Under the pieces are notes generated by a model that was not told where the DNA came from, did no database searches, and saw only the letters and a list, made by a program, of their open reading frames with translations. Positions 1-6,880 of a stretch of DNA of 64,000 bases are shown piece after piece. The position numbers were made by a program, and so were the translations under genes. Position 1 is the first letter of the stretch; every line of letters starts with the position of its first letter. Origin of the DNA: Bacteroidota bacterium (lineage in GTDB: Bacteria; Bacteroidota; Bacteroidia; Bacteroidales; FEN-979); contig JAPLDL010000017.1 in NCBI GenBank assembly GCA_026391735.1, forward strand, positions 1-64,000, written 5' to 3'.

Positions 1-510
1 TATGTCAATAGTTCTATGGTAATCGTCCTCATTGATGATCTCCACCAGGCGTTTATTATCGGTCTTTGAATAAATATGGAATAGGGGGCGAATGATGAAA
101 TTTGACGCCCTGAATGGACCATCCTTCGTTAAAAAGTAAAAGCAATTGTGATGTTCAAAGAATCCCAGTTTCCGTGCCGTCTTTCTGTCAATGTCGCCGA
201 AACCCTCAAATTCATCCTTGCTATCTTGCTTGATTACAGTGACCGAATCCTTCAAGGTTTTTATCCGGTCGGTGATTGCCTTTTTGGAGATTTTATGTCG
301 CTTTGAGATATCGTCAACAAATATGCTTTGCCTTACAGGATCGTCCATTTTAAAGATCAGATCGCAAATCTGATTGATTACTTCACCACGGCGGGTCAGG
401 TTTTTACCGGCCTCTACCAGGGCTGTATCTGCAAACAGAAGTACTTCTTCTTCGTTGAGGATCTCAATATTTGGTAATTCAATTCCATTGGTATCGGGTA
501 ACTCATTCAT
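1..510 (-). CDS. Primase/helicase-like mobile-element protein (3' end outside window)
   Basis: The first 170 residues can be read from an ATG at 510 and the frame stays open to the window edge. Residues around 35-85 (LTRRGEVINQICDLI, then a DDISKRHKISKKA helix pair) resemble the helical segment that follows the Toprim domain in DnaG-type primases; similar segments precede the ATPase in element-borne replication proteins. The likely role is replication of the element, but no Walker motif or catalytic residue falls within the visible part. The start overlaps the stop of the upstream gene by 8 bp (ATGAATGA), so the two are probably co-translated. Function is a guess from partial resemblance. Confidence 0.6.
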   Translation of the reverse strand, partial: MNELPDTNGIELPNIEILNEEEVLLFADTALVEAGKNLTRRGEVINQICDLIFKMDDPVRQSIFVDDISKRHKISKKAITDRIKTLKDSVTVIKQDSKDEFEGFGDIDRKTARKLGFFEHHNCFYFLTKDGPFRASNFIIRPLFHIYSKTDNKRLVEIINEDDYHRTIDI

Positions 511-907
511 CAGTCATGGTTGGTTTAAAATGGTTCATCTGCTCATCCTTTCTTATGAGCATTTCATCCACGCTTCTGACAATTTCTTCAAACCGTCCGT
601 TAATCTTCATTTCCCGGACCAGTTCGTATGCCTCAAGCCGTTTTACCAGTTGAATATTCCAATCTTTAAGGAACTTACTTTCAGCCTCAAGGATTTGGTT
701 CTTTCGCAATATCCACTGAATATCCTGGGTATAATCCCAGGCGAACTTCATCACATCAGCCACGTGGGTCCAGAACCGGTAAGATTCGGTCACGCCGGTC
801 TTTGCCTTTTGTTTGGCAAGGATGCTATTGACCTCGGCGATCTTGTCAAGGAGCAATTCCGGGGCAGATTCATAAAAGCTATGGGAGATCTGGCTTTCTT
901 TACTCAC
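503..907 (-). CDS. Hypothetical element protein, mostly helical (134 aa)
   Basis: I do not recognise this protein. It is soluble with no signal peptide or membrane segment, and is rich in charged helical stretches such as SKFLKDWNIQLVKRLEAYE and RSVDEMLIRKDEQ, suggesting an all-helical or coiled-coil fold. It starts with ATG at 907 and its stop overlaps the start of the primase-like gene by 8 bp. Translational coupling to that gene suggests a role in the same replication or regulation function of the element. No catalytic motif is visible. Confidence 0.65.
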   Translation of the reverse strand: MSKESQISHSFYESAPELLLDKIAEVNSILAKQKAKTGVTESYRFWTHVADVMKFAWDYTQDIQWILRKNQILEAESKFLKDWNIQLVKRLEAYELVREMKINGRFEEIVRSVDEMLIRKDEQMNHFKPTMTDE

Positions 908-938
908 TTCAGAAAAATTGGGATTCAGTCCGATTTAA

Positions 939-1136
939 CTATTCCGCTAATATTTCCGCCTCAAGAGCTTCAATTAATTGTTTGAGGCGAAGCGTCTGAT
1001 GTAGCAGTTTGTCTTTAGAAGTTGCTGGCTTTGAAATGGACGAATTCGCTGCGGCCTGCAATTTTTCCAATAATAATAGGTATGCCTGCATTGTCAGCCT
1101 TTTATCCGGAACCGACATGAAAGAGAATGTTTTCAC
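939..1136 (-). CDS. Small hypothetical element protein (65 aa)
   Basis: A 65-residue protein of no recognised family. It is a predicted pair of amphipathic helices: an N-terminal leucine-rich stretch (MQAYLLLLEKLQAA), a Ser/Lys linker and a C-terminal helix ending ALEAEILAE. The start codon overlaps the stop of the upstream 84-aa gene by 4 bp (ATGA type), which supports real translation as part of the leftward element operon. Function unknown; a small dimerising accessory protein is possible. Confidence 0.5.
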   Translation of the reverse strand: MKTFSFMSVPDKRLTMQAYLLLLEKLQAAANSSISKPATSKDKLLHQTLRLKQLIEALEAEILAE

Positions 1137-1387
1137 GCACTGGGATTGTTTAAATTCAATACTCTTTCTTCCTGTAGTTCTGTGTCTCTTTTGATTTCTT
1201 CGCAGAACAGGATTGCCTCATCGATGATTATTGAATTGTACGCTGCACTTTCCGGGTCAAGACAACGATAAATGTACTGATGGGAAAACGTAAAGTTTTT
1301 TTCCCTAAGTCTTTCTCTGATGGTTGAAACACTTCCCCGTGGAAGGTTATCTCGGAGTATCGCCAGGGATTCATAGCTGATTTTCAT
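1133..1387 (-). CDS. Small putative DNA-binding element protein (84 aa)
   Basis: An 84-residue soluble protein. Residues 15-50 (GSVSTIRERLREKN, then SHQYIYRCLDPES) have the spacing of a helix-turn-helix with a recognition helix, as in small phage or element regulators; the C-terminal half is an acidic helix (DEAILFCEEIKRDTE). I cannot assign a family with certainty. It sits between the HTH/excisionase-like gene and the 65-aa gene and overlaps the latter by 4 bp, so it is probably an element-borne regulator or replication accessory factor. Confidence 0.55.
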   Translation of the reverse strand: MKISYESLAILRDNLPRGSVSTIRERLREKNFTFSHQYIYRCLDPESAAYNSIIIDEAILFCEEIKRDTELQEERVLNLNNPSA

Positions 1388-1502
1388 GGAATTTTAGTGT
1401 TGATTAGTTTTTAGTCATTTTTTTGATCACAATATAGCCATTAAAGTAAAAGTGGTTAGAAATTCAATCTGGTGGAAACGGATTGAAAACAACAGTTTGT
1501 CG

Positions 1503-1685
1503 TCAGCATTTCTTCAGATCCTCCATGACCTCACTTTCAAAGAAAAACAACTTGCCACCAAGTTTATGTGAACGGACAATTCCGGCCTTACTCCACTTAT
1601 GAAGTGCAGGTCGGCTCACTCCAATCATTTTACAGATATAATGTGCTGTAACAGGTTTTTCAATTATTGACTTTTCTATTGCCAT
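1503..1685 (-). CDS. Excisionase/AlpA-like helix-turn-helix protein (60 aa)
   Basis: A 60-residue winged-helix protein of the HTH_17/MerR-like excisionase type. The HTH reads ICKMIGVSRPALHKW at about residues 18-32, followed by a short wing (HKLGGKLFFFESEV) that places the protein on DNA. Such proteins act as recombination directionality factors or as activators of element genes. It is the gene nearest the att-like site and has its own -7 box 22 bp upstream, facing leftwards into the other element genes. A simple element transcription regulator is the main alternative to excisionase. Confidence 0.75.
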   Translation of the reverse strand: MAIEKSIIEKPVTAHYICKMIGVSRPALHKWSKAGIVRSHKLGGKLFFFESEVMEDLKKC

Positions 1686-1706
1686 TTTTAATAAGTTTTA
1701 CGGCAG

Positions 1707-1714
1707 CAAAAGTA
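1707..1714 (-). promoter_or_regulatory. Bacteroidota -7 box (TACTTTTG) for the HTH gene
   Basis: On the minus strand this reads TACTTTTG, a full match to the TAnnTTTG -7 consensus, ending 22 bp before the HTH start codon. No TTTG box was found at the usual distance upstream. Confidence 0.45.
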
Positions 1715-1764
1715 TCAAGGAAAGGTTATAAAAAAAGACCTAGTTACAAACAGTTAAATCCCAA

Positions 1765-1815
1765 ATAAACAGCTGATAAACAAAATATAAACAAGGAGTA
1801 AACAATGGATAAACA
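1765..1815 (+). repeat. Five helically phased 11-bp repeats (ATAAACA core)
   Basis: The 7-mer ATAAACA (fourth copy GTAAACA) starts at 1765, 1776, 1787, 1798 and 1809, an exact 11-bp period, so all copies face the same side of the helix. An inverted copy, GTGTTTAT at 1843-1850, mirrors ATAAACAC at 1809-1816. Arrays like this are binding sites for a multimeric protein: iterons of a replication initiator, arm-type integrase sites, or sites for the adjacent excisionase-like protein. They lie between the first element gene and the att-like site. Confidence 0.8.
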
Positions 1816-2033
1816 CGTTATTCAGAAGCTTGTCAACAAGAGGTGTTTATAAAAGTATTTGGAATACTTTTAAATTTGGGATTGAAAGAAAGAAGATTAA
1901 ATATTCGATCCTCTGACCCAAGGTAGGCCAGAACAGGAACATAGAGAAAATGCAAAAGAAATCCGCCTAAGAAGCCTGCCTGTAAAATCGAGGGTGCTAA
2001 TGAAAGTACAATAAAATCAATAGGGCTATGAGT

Positions 2034-2060
2034 GGGTTCGAATCCCTCACATCCCACAAT
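2034..2060 (+). other. tRNA 3'-end fragment, candidate attachment site
   Basis: The segment contains a perfect T-loop block GGTTCGAATCC followed by CTCACATCCC, which would be the T-stem 3' strand and acceptor 3' strand of a tRNA starting GGGATGT. No D-arm, anticodon arm or 5' acceptor strand is found upstream, and the T-stem 5' strand (GTGGG) mispairs at its second position with CCCTC. Homology to a tRNA therefore begins inside the T-arm, as expected when an element has recombined into a tRNA 3' end. The intact tRNA should lie at the other end of the element. Amino-acid identity cannot be told from the fragment. Confidence 0.7.
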
Positions 2061-2091
2061 AAAAATCCGGAAAATCACTGAATCTCCAATG

Positions 2092-2120
2092 AAACCGCCT
2101 CATATGGCGGTTTTTCTTTT
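2092..2120 (+). terminator. Rho-independent terminator, probably of the original tRNA gene
   Basis: An 8-bp perfect stem AAACCGCC/GGCGGTTT with a 6-nt loop is followed by TTCTTTT. It lies 32 bp after the tRNA fragment in the same orientation, where a tRNA terminator would be expected. Because the arms begin and end in A and T runs it could also act on the minus strand for the phosphoesterase gene. Confidence 0.8.
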
Positions 2121-2275
2121 ACAGTCGTTTACATCTGAAAACAACCTGTTAATAACTTTTACAGGCAGATTTGCCTAAATTGTTGCCTATAGCTAATAAC
2201 CGAAAATCGATATTTAGGATTTATAGGTAAAAAAAACATCATGGTCCTTTCAAAATCGATTATATATCGTTTTCT

Positions 2276-3412
2276 CTACCTATTAATGGTGAACGTATCG
2301 AACACGCTATAGGTCCCGGTGTAGCCGCTGTAACTGTTTACCGTTACGCTGCCACCGTTGATGTCTACAACACTGAAGTAATAGGTTTTGACTGAATTGT
2401 GTACGTTCCAGGCGGCTCTGACGGCCGGATCGATGTTGCCGCCGCCTCCACCGGCGCCGCAGGTGCCATTGAGAAGCTGAACAACATTGTTCTGCCATGC
2501 TGGAGTCTGTGGTAAGGTCTGGGGATTCGGGGGTATGCTACTGTCAATTGTCCGGCGGGCAAAAAGATGCGAATGTCCGCAGGCATAAAAGTCGAATTTG
2601 TTGGAGTCAAGGAAAGACCAGAGCCTTGTAAAGGACTGGCTTACAGTGGATGGTTCGGCCGTGTCGTTTGAGACATAGTAATAGGGTGTATGTATAAAAA
2701 GGAATTTGTGGGTTGCCTTGGTCTGGGCCACCTGTGCTCTTAACCATGACATCTGGGGGCCTTCGATGTTGCCCCCCAGGCCCTCGGGGACAGAGTCATG
2801 GGTCAGGAAGTAGGGATCCAAAGTCGCGAAAAAGCAGCTTCCTCCCGGAGAGGTGAAGGAATAGGCCAGGTGCTCATAGCCGGCTGGCCCATTGGCTGGG
2901 TTCTCAGAAAACACCTGCTGGAACTGCTGCTGGTTACTGAGAATGAAACCGGAATCAGAGTGCTCGTAATACAGCTCATGATTGCCGACAGCGGTGTATA
3001 GGGGTATTCCCTGGCTGGTGATGGGTGCGAAGAGGTCTTTAAATGCCTGGAAGGTGTATATATGGTTGATACAGCCCCTGTAGGATCCGTCGCCGCCAAA
3101 TATCACAAATGACGGTTTGGGAGACAACGTGGCAATCTGGCTGATGATGGTATTCAGCACTTCGGTATTCACCGGATGTGGAAGAGTTTCACCCCGGCTG
3201 TCGGCCAGCCAGACAAAACGAAGCGTTTCACCTGTTGTATTCTGTTGATCCGAACTGCTTTTCTTGCAACCACCCAGCATCGCTATAACAAAGATCAGCA
3301 AAGTAATAGCGGCGAATTTGATCTTTAGTTTACCCGACAAGGCATTTCTCCTTTCTTGATTTAGAAACATGAATTTTACTTTACTATTTAATTTTTTCGT
3401 GAATTTACCCAT
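2276..3412 (-). CDS. Lipoprotein metallophosphoesterase
   Basis: A calcineurin-type phosphoesterase anchored as a lipoprotein. Residues 33-49 form a signal peptide ending in the lipobox LGGC (Cys49), followed by a Ser-rich linker. Metal-binding motifs are in the standard order: D71-S-R, GGD at 106-108, GNHE at 143-146, a HTP motif and a C-terminal GHSH. The substrate is not predictable; relatives hydrolyse phosphomonoesters, phosphodiesters or nucleotides in the periplasm. The n-region before the signal peptide is long, so translation may begin at Met15 (3370) instead. A Gly-rich run of about six glycines lies near residue 320. It is the first chromosomal gene after the element junction. Confidence 0.85.
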   Translation of the reverse strand: MGKFTKKLNSKVKFMFLNQERRNALSGKLKIKFAAITLLIFVIAMLGGCKKSSSDQQNTTGETLRFVWLADSRGETLPHPVNTEVLNTIISQIATLSPKPSFVIFGGDGSYRGCINHIYTFQAFKDLFAPITSQGIPLYTAVGNHELYYEHSDSGFILSNQQQFQQVFSENPANGPAGYEHLAYSFTSPGGSCFFATLDPYFLTHDSVPEGLGGNIEGPQMSWLRAQVAQTKATHKFLFIHTPYYYVSNDTAEPSTVSQSFTRLWSFLDSNKFDFYACGHSHLFARRTIDSSIPPNPQTLPQTPAWQNNVVQLLNGTCGAGGGGGNIDPAVRAAWNVHNSVKTYYFSVVDINGGSVTVNSYSGYTGTYSVFDTFTINR

Positions 3413-3433
3413 TAATTACTATCCCGATTCGCA

Positions 3434-3649
3434 TTAGTATTTTCGCAAGGCATACTTCGACCTTATCTCATCTTCTTTGCTTTTATCGGTGACATAAATA
3501 ATTGTCCTGCCCCCATCGAGTATTATCGGATATTTACCTATTACTGACCCCGTTGAAAGGTTTGATTTTGGAACTCTCCGGTGATGGTTTGATAAGCTCA
3601 ACCTGTTATCAATGACATCATTTGTCGATATATTATGAATTGCTTTCAT
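3434..3649 (-). CDS. Small hypothetical protein (71 aa)
   Basis: A basic 71-residue frame ending 21 bp upstream of the phosphoesterase gene and in the same direction. The C-terminal half (KYPIILDGGRTIIYVTDKSKE) has the alternating pattern of two beta strands and a helix, like real protein. No known domain, signal peptide or membrane segment. It may be a real small gene cotranscribed with the phosphoesterase or a chance frame; there is no clear promoter box immediately upstream. Confidence 0.4.
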   Translation of the reverse strand: MKAIHNISTNDVIDNRLSLSNHHRRVPKSNLSTGSVIGKYPIILDGGRTIIYVTDKSKEDEIRSKYALRKY

Positions 3650-4066
3650 TGTATCTGAATTAGTAGATGGCTGGTTATAGAAACAGATAAAACTGCTTTA
3701 CTTTATAACCAAAACTTCCTTTAAATATTCTGCAAGGTTCGTAATCTTAACATTTAATTAACATCATTGTCTGAATTGCTGTCTGAATTTATGGATGCTG
3801 TTTTTTGAATCTCAACACTTTAGAACCCATAAAGGTAGTCTAAGAATCGGCGGATTCCAAATTATTCTCACGTTCTACAGTTTTAAAGGACGCCTGTTTC
3901 ACCCCCCTTACGGTCTCATTAGTCGGCAAAACCCCGCCTCTTGTCTAATTTCTTCTTCACAAGCTTCAGTTCCAGAATTATTCTCAATATATTTACAAGC
4001 TGAGCCGGGACAGGAGGTTTTGATTGCCGTCCCGTTAATCTTCAACAAACAACAAATTCAAACGGT
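3650..4066. other. 417-bp intergenic stretch upstream of the M16 protease gene
   Basis: No convincing gene. It contains an inverted repeat GGTTATA (3673-3679)/TATAACC (3704-3710) and a 12-bp-spaced direct repeat TGTCTGAATT (3768-3777 and 3780-3789). A 91-codon rightward frame that overlaps the protease start looks like chance sequence. The stretch probably holds the promoters of the two divergent genes, but I found no full TAnnTTTG box. Confidence 0.5.
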
Positions 4067-6877
4067 ATGAAAAAACAATTCCAAAAGCTCTTGCTGATCG
4101 TGGCATTGATGCTGACATGGACCATTTCAGTCCAGGCACAGAATTACAATCTCAAAGATATGCCTCCCCTGGATCCCAAAGTCAGAGCCGGTGTTCTTGC
4201 CAATGGCATGCATTACTTTATCAGGGCAAACAGCCTGCCTGAGAAACGGGGTGAATTTTATATTGCTAATAATATTGGCGCCATCCAGGAAAATGATGAC
4301 CAGAATGGTCTTGCACATTTTACCGAACATATGTCTTTTAACGGTACAGGCCATTTCCCCAAAAAGGGGATCCTGGATTACCTGGCTACCATCGGCGTTA
4401 AATTCGGTACCAATGTCAATGCTTCCACAGGACTGGAGCAAACCGTTTTCAACCTTTCGAATGTTCCCCTGACTCGTGAAACCATCACTGATTCCTGCCT
4501 TTTAATACTCCGTGACTGGGCTCATTACGTAGCGTTCGAGGATACCGAAATCGACCTGGAGAGGGGCGTTATTCTTGAGGAATGGAGGATGTATGGCAGC
4601 GCTTCCGAAAGAATGAGCAATAAGCTGGCGCCTGTTATCTATAAAGGGTCAAAATACGCCGACCGCAATGTCATAGGTGATACGGCTGTAATAAAGCACT
4701 TCAAATACCAGACGATTAAGGACTTTTACCATACCTGGTACCGTCCCGACCTGCAGGCAATCATTATTGTGGGGGATTTTGACGTGAACAGGGTTGAAGC
4801 GAAGATCAAAGAAATTTTCAGTGAGATCCCAATAATTGCAAATGCCAAACCCAAGGTACTTTTTCCACTGGCCGACAACCAGGAACCACTCATAGGTACA
4901 GCAACTGATAAAGAAGCCACGAATACCATGGTGACCCTTACTTACAAGCATGATGCTATCCCCGATGCCGAAAAGAACCTGGGTTATATGAGAACCCAGC
5001 TGGTGAGGACTTTCGTGAATGTCATGCTGAGCATGCGTCTGATGGAGCTTGCACGCAATGAAAATCCTCCGTTTATGTTTGCAAGAGGCAGTTACAGCCG
5101 TTATACTTCAACCCGGGATGCTTTCAATTGCATGGCTCAGGCTAAGGAGAACAACTCCCTCAAAGCGCTTTCGGCCCTGGTTACTGAAGTGCAGCGAATG
5201 AAGCTTTACGGTTTTAACCCGGGTGAATATGATCGTGCAAAAGCCGAGTTCATGCGCAGCCTGGAGTCCCGTTACATGGATCGCGACAAGCGTAAGAACC
5301 GGGAACTGGTGCGCCCTATAACAAGCTTCTTCCTTACGAATTCGCCCAATCCGGGTATTGATTATGAATATGCTTTTGATAAAGCAGAGATCACAGGCAT
5401 CAGCCTGGAAGAGATCAATGCTGTGGCTAAAAGCTTTGTCACCGATAATAATATGATAGTTACCATTACCGGTCCTGAAAAGGAAGGGATAACGCTTCCT
5501 GCTGTTACCGAGATCGGGTCGGCGATGACCGCTGCGCTGGGAGCTAAAATCACTCCTTATGTTGACAATATCGCCGGCAAAAAACTTATTGAGAAGGAAC
5601 CCTCTCCGGGAAAAGTGACTTCCACTGCCTCGAACCCCCTGTTCGGAACAACTGAATGGACTCTTTCGAATGGTATGAAGGTCATCTTCAAACCTACCGA
5701 TATAAAAGAAGATGAGCTTAATATAACCGGCTGGGCAGAGGGTGGAGCCTCGGCATTGAAGGATGAAGATTTACTGGCAGCAGATGTTATGGGAGATGCA
5801 TTATCGGCCATGGGCCTGGGCAGTTTTTCAAGGAATGACCTTACCAAACTGCTTGCCGGCAAACGGGCAGGTGTTTCTTTTATGATTTCCGACGAACAGG
5901 ATATGGTTTCTGCACGCACTTCTCCGAAAGACCTGGAAACCGCACTACAACTGATGTACCTGAGTTTTACTTCCCCCCGGTGGAATGAAACGGATTATAA
6001 AACCTGGTACGATAAATTAAAAGAATCGCTCATCAATGCTGATGCCGAGCCCAGAAAAGCCTTCTCTGATACGATCGAAGTTATGGTTGCCAGTCATAAT
6101 AAACGTGTTCAGCCTGTTACTTACAAATCACTCGACAAGATATCCTTTGACCTTCTTCAAAAGGTTTTCAAACAGCGGTTTTCAGATCCCGGCAACTTCA
6201 CGTTGCTGTTTACCGGTAAAGTCAATCCCGAGGCTGTAAAACCCCTGGTTGAAAAATACCTGGCTTCCCTGCCCAATGTTGCACAGAAGGATTCTTATGT
6301 TGACAGGGGCATCAGGCCTCCGAAGGGTCATGCAAAACGCGATTTCCAGCGCAAAAGCACAACCCCCAGAACTTCAATTTATGTGAATTTCAATGGCAAA
6401 TGCGATTACACTGCGGATAGCAGGTTGCTTGGTGCCGCTATGAGGCATATTCTTGAATTGCGCTATATCGAGCGGATCCGTGAAGATGAGGGCGGAGCCT
6501 ACAGTGTTCGGGTTACATTCAACACTGCCAAACTGCCTGACCCTTCATTCAGTTTCATTGTCACTTTTGAAACCGACCCGCTTAAAGCGGATAAGCTGAT
6601 AGGTATCGTCCATGCCGAAGTTGAAAAGATCCTGAAGAATGGCCCAGCCGATGCAGATCTTCAGAAATTCAAGGAATACGCCCTGAAACAAAGGCCGGAG
6701 GATATGAAAGAGAATAACTGGTGGAATTCGATTGTCCAGGAGTATTATACCAATAAACTTGATTACCTGAGTGGTTATGAAACTAAGGTGAAAGCCCTTA
6801 ACACAAAAGCCGTCCAGGATTTTGCTAAAAAAGCCCTTGGCCAGGATAATGTTGTTGAAGTTTTAATGAGGCCCTGA
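4067..6877 (+). CDS. M16 (pitrilysin/insulinase) family zinc protease
   Basis: A secreted metalloprotease, 936 aa, built from two M16 halves. A signal peptide (MKKQFQKLL to VQA) precedes the active N-terminal domain with the inverted zinc motif HFTEH (84-88) and the downstream glutamate in GVILEEW. The C-terminal half lacks HxxEH but keeps the substrate-binding RIREDEGGAYS motif near residue 805, as in other family members. Relatives in Bacteroidota degrade peptides in the periplasm or at the surface. The beta-CASP nuclease gene follows after 3 bp, so the two are probably cotranscribed, although no functional link is obvious. Length and domain layout are complete. Confidence 0.92.
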   Translation: MKKQFQKLLLIVALMLTWTISVQAQNYNLKDMPPLDPKVRAGVLANGMHYFIRANSLPEKRGEFYIANNIGAIQENDDQNGLAHFTEHMSFNGTGHFPKKGILDYLATIGVKFGTNVNASTGLEQTVFNLSNVPLTRETITDSCLLILRDWAHYVAFEDTEIDLERGVILEEWRMYGSASERMSNKLAPVIYKGSKYADRNVIGDTAVIKHFKYQTIKDFYHTWYRPDLQAIIIVGDFDVNRVEAKIKEIFSEIPIIANAKPKVLFPLADNQEPLIGTATDKEATNTMVTLTYKHDAIPDAEKNLGYMRTQLVRTFVNVMLSMRLMELARNENPPFMFARGSYSRYTSTRDAFNCMAQAKENNSLKALSALVTEVQRMKLYGFNPGEYDRAKAEFMRSLESRYMDRDKRKNRELVRPITSFFLTNSPNPGIDYEYAFDKAEITGISLEEINAVAKSFVTDNNMIVTITGPEKEGITLPAVTEIGSAMTAALGAKITPYVDNIAGKKLIEKEPSPGKVTSTASNPLFGTTEWTLSNGMKVIFKPTDIKEDELNITGWAEGGASALKDEDLLAADVMGDALSAMGLGSFSRNDLTKLLAGKRAGVSFMISDEQDMVSARTSPKDLETALQLMYLSFTSPRWNETDYKTWYDKLKESLINADAEPRKAFSDTIEVMVASHNKRVQPVTYKSLDKISFDLLQKVFKQRFSDPGNFTLLFTGKVNPEAVKPLVEKYLASLPNVAQKDSYVDRGIRPPKGHAKRDFQRKSTTPRTSIYVNFNGKCDYTADSRLLGAAMRHILELRYIERIREDEGGAYSVRVTFNTAKLPDPSFSFIVTFETDPLKADKLIGIVHAEVEKILKNGPADADLQKFKEYALKQRPEDMKENNWWNSIVQEYYTNKLDYLSGYETKVKALNTKAVQDFAKKALGQDNVVEVLMRP

Positions 6878-6880
6878 TTT

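Larger units (their letters stand above)
1..2060. mobile_element. Right-hand end of an integrated element (partial)
   Basis: This stretch carries five closely packed small leftward genes, an excisionase-like HTH protein, phased short repeats and a terminal tRNA 3' fragment, and then ordinary housekeeping chromosome begins. That order is typical of an integrative element inserted in the 3' end of a tRNA gene. No integrase gene is visible here, so it would have to lie to the left, outside the window. The left boundary is not in the window. The call as an element is inference from layout, not from a recognised integrase or conjugation gene. Confidence 0.6.
1686..2275. other. 590-bp gene-free stretch at the element/chromosome junction
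   Basis: This stretch holds, from left to right, the HTH-gene -7 box, the five phased 11-bp repeats, an inverted ATAAACAC/GTGTTTAT pair, about 180 bp in which I see nothing else, the tRNA 3' fragment, and a strong terminator. From 2121 to 2275 there is AT-rich sequence with no recognisable signal apart from a short GGCA/TGCC hairpin near 2160. An 81-codon frame on the minus strand across 1833-2078 is an artefact of the tRNA fragment. Confidence 0.7.

Noticed and set aside
374..985. 203-codon rightward frame in the element region
   Set aside because: It is antisense to the better-supported leftward gene chain with 4-8-bp overlaps; the translation lacks family features.
1833..2078. 81-codon leftward frame with a GCEGFEPTHS segment
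   Set aside because: It is the known artefact of translating the T-arm and acceptor end of a tRNA in reverse; the tRNA fragment explains it.
3795..4070. 91-codon rightward frame just before the M16 protease gene
   Set aside because: The residues do not look like protein and it overlaps the protease start; no promoter or family support.
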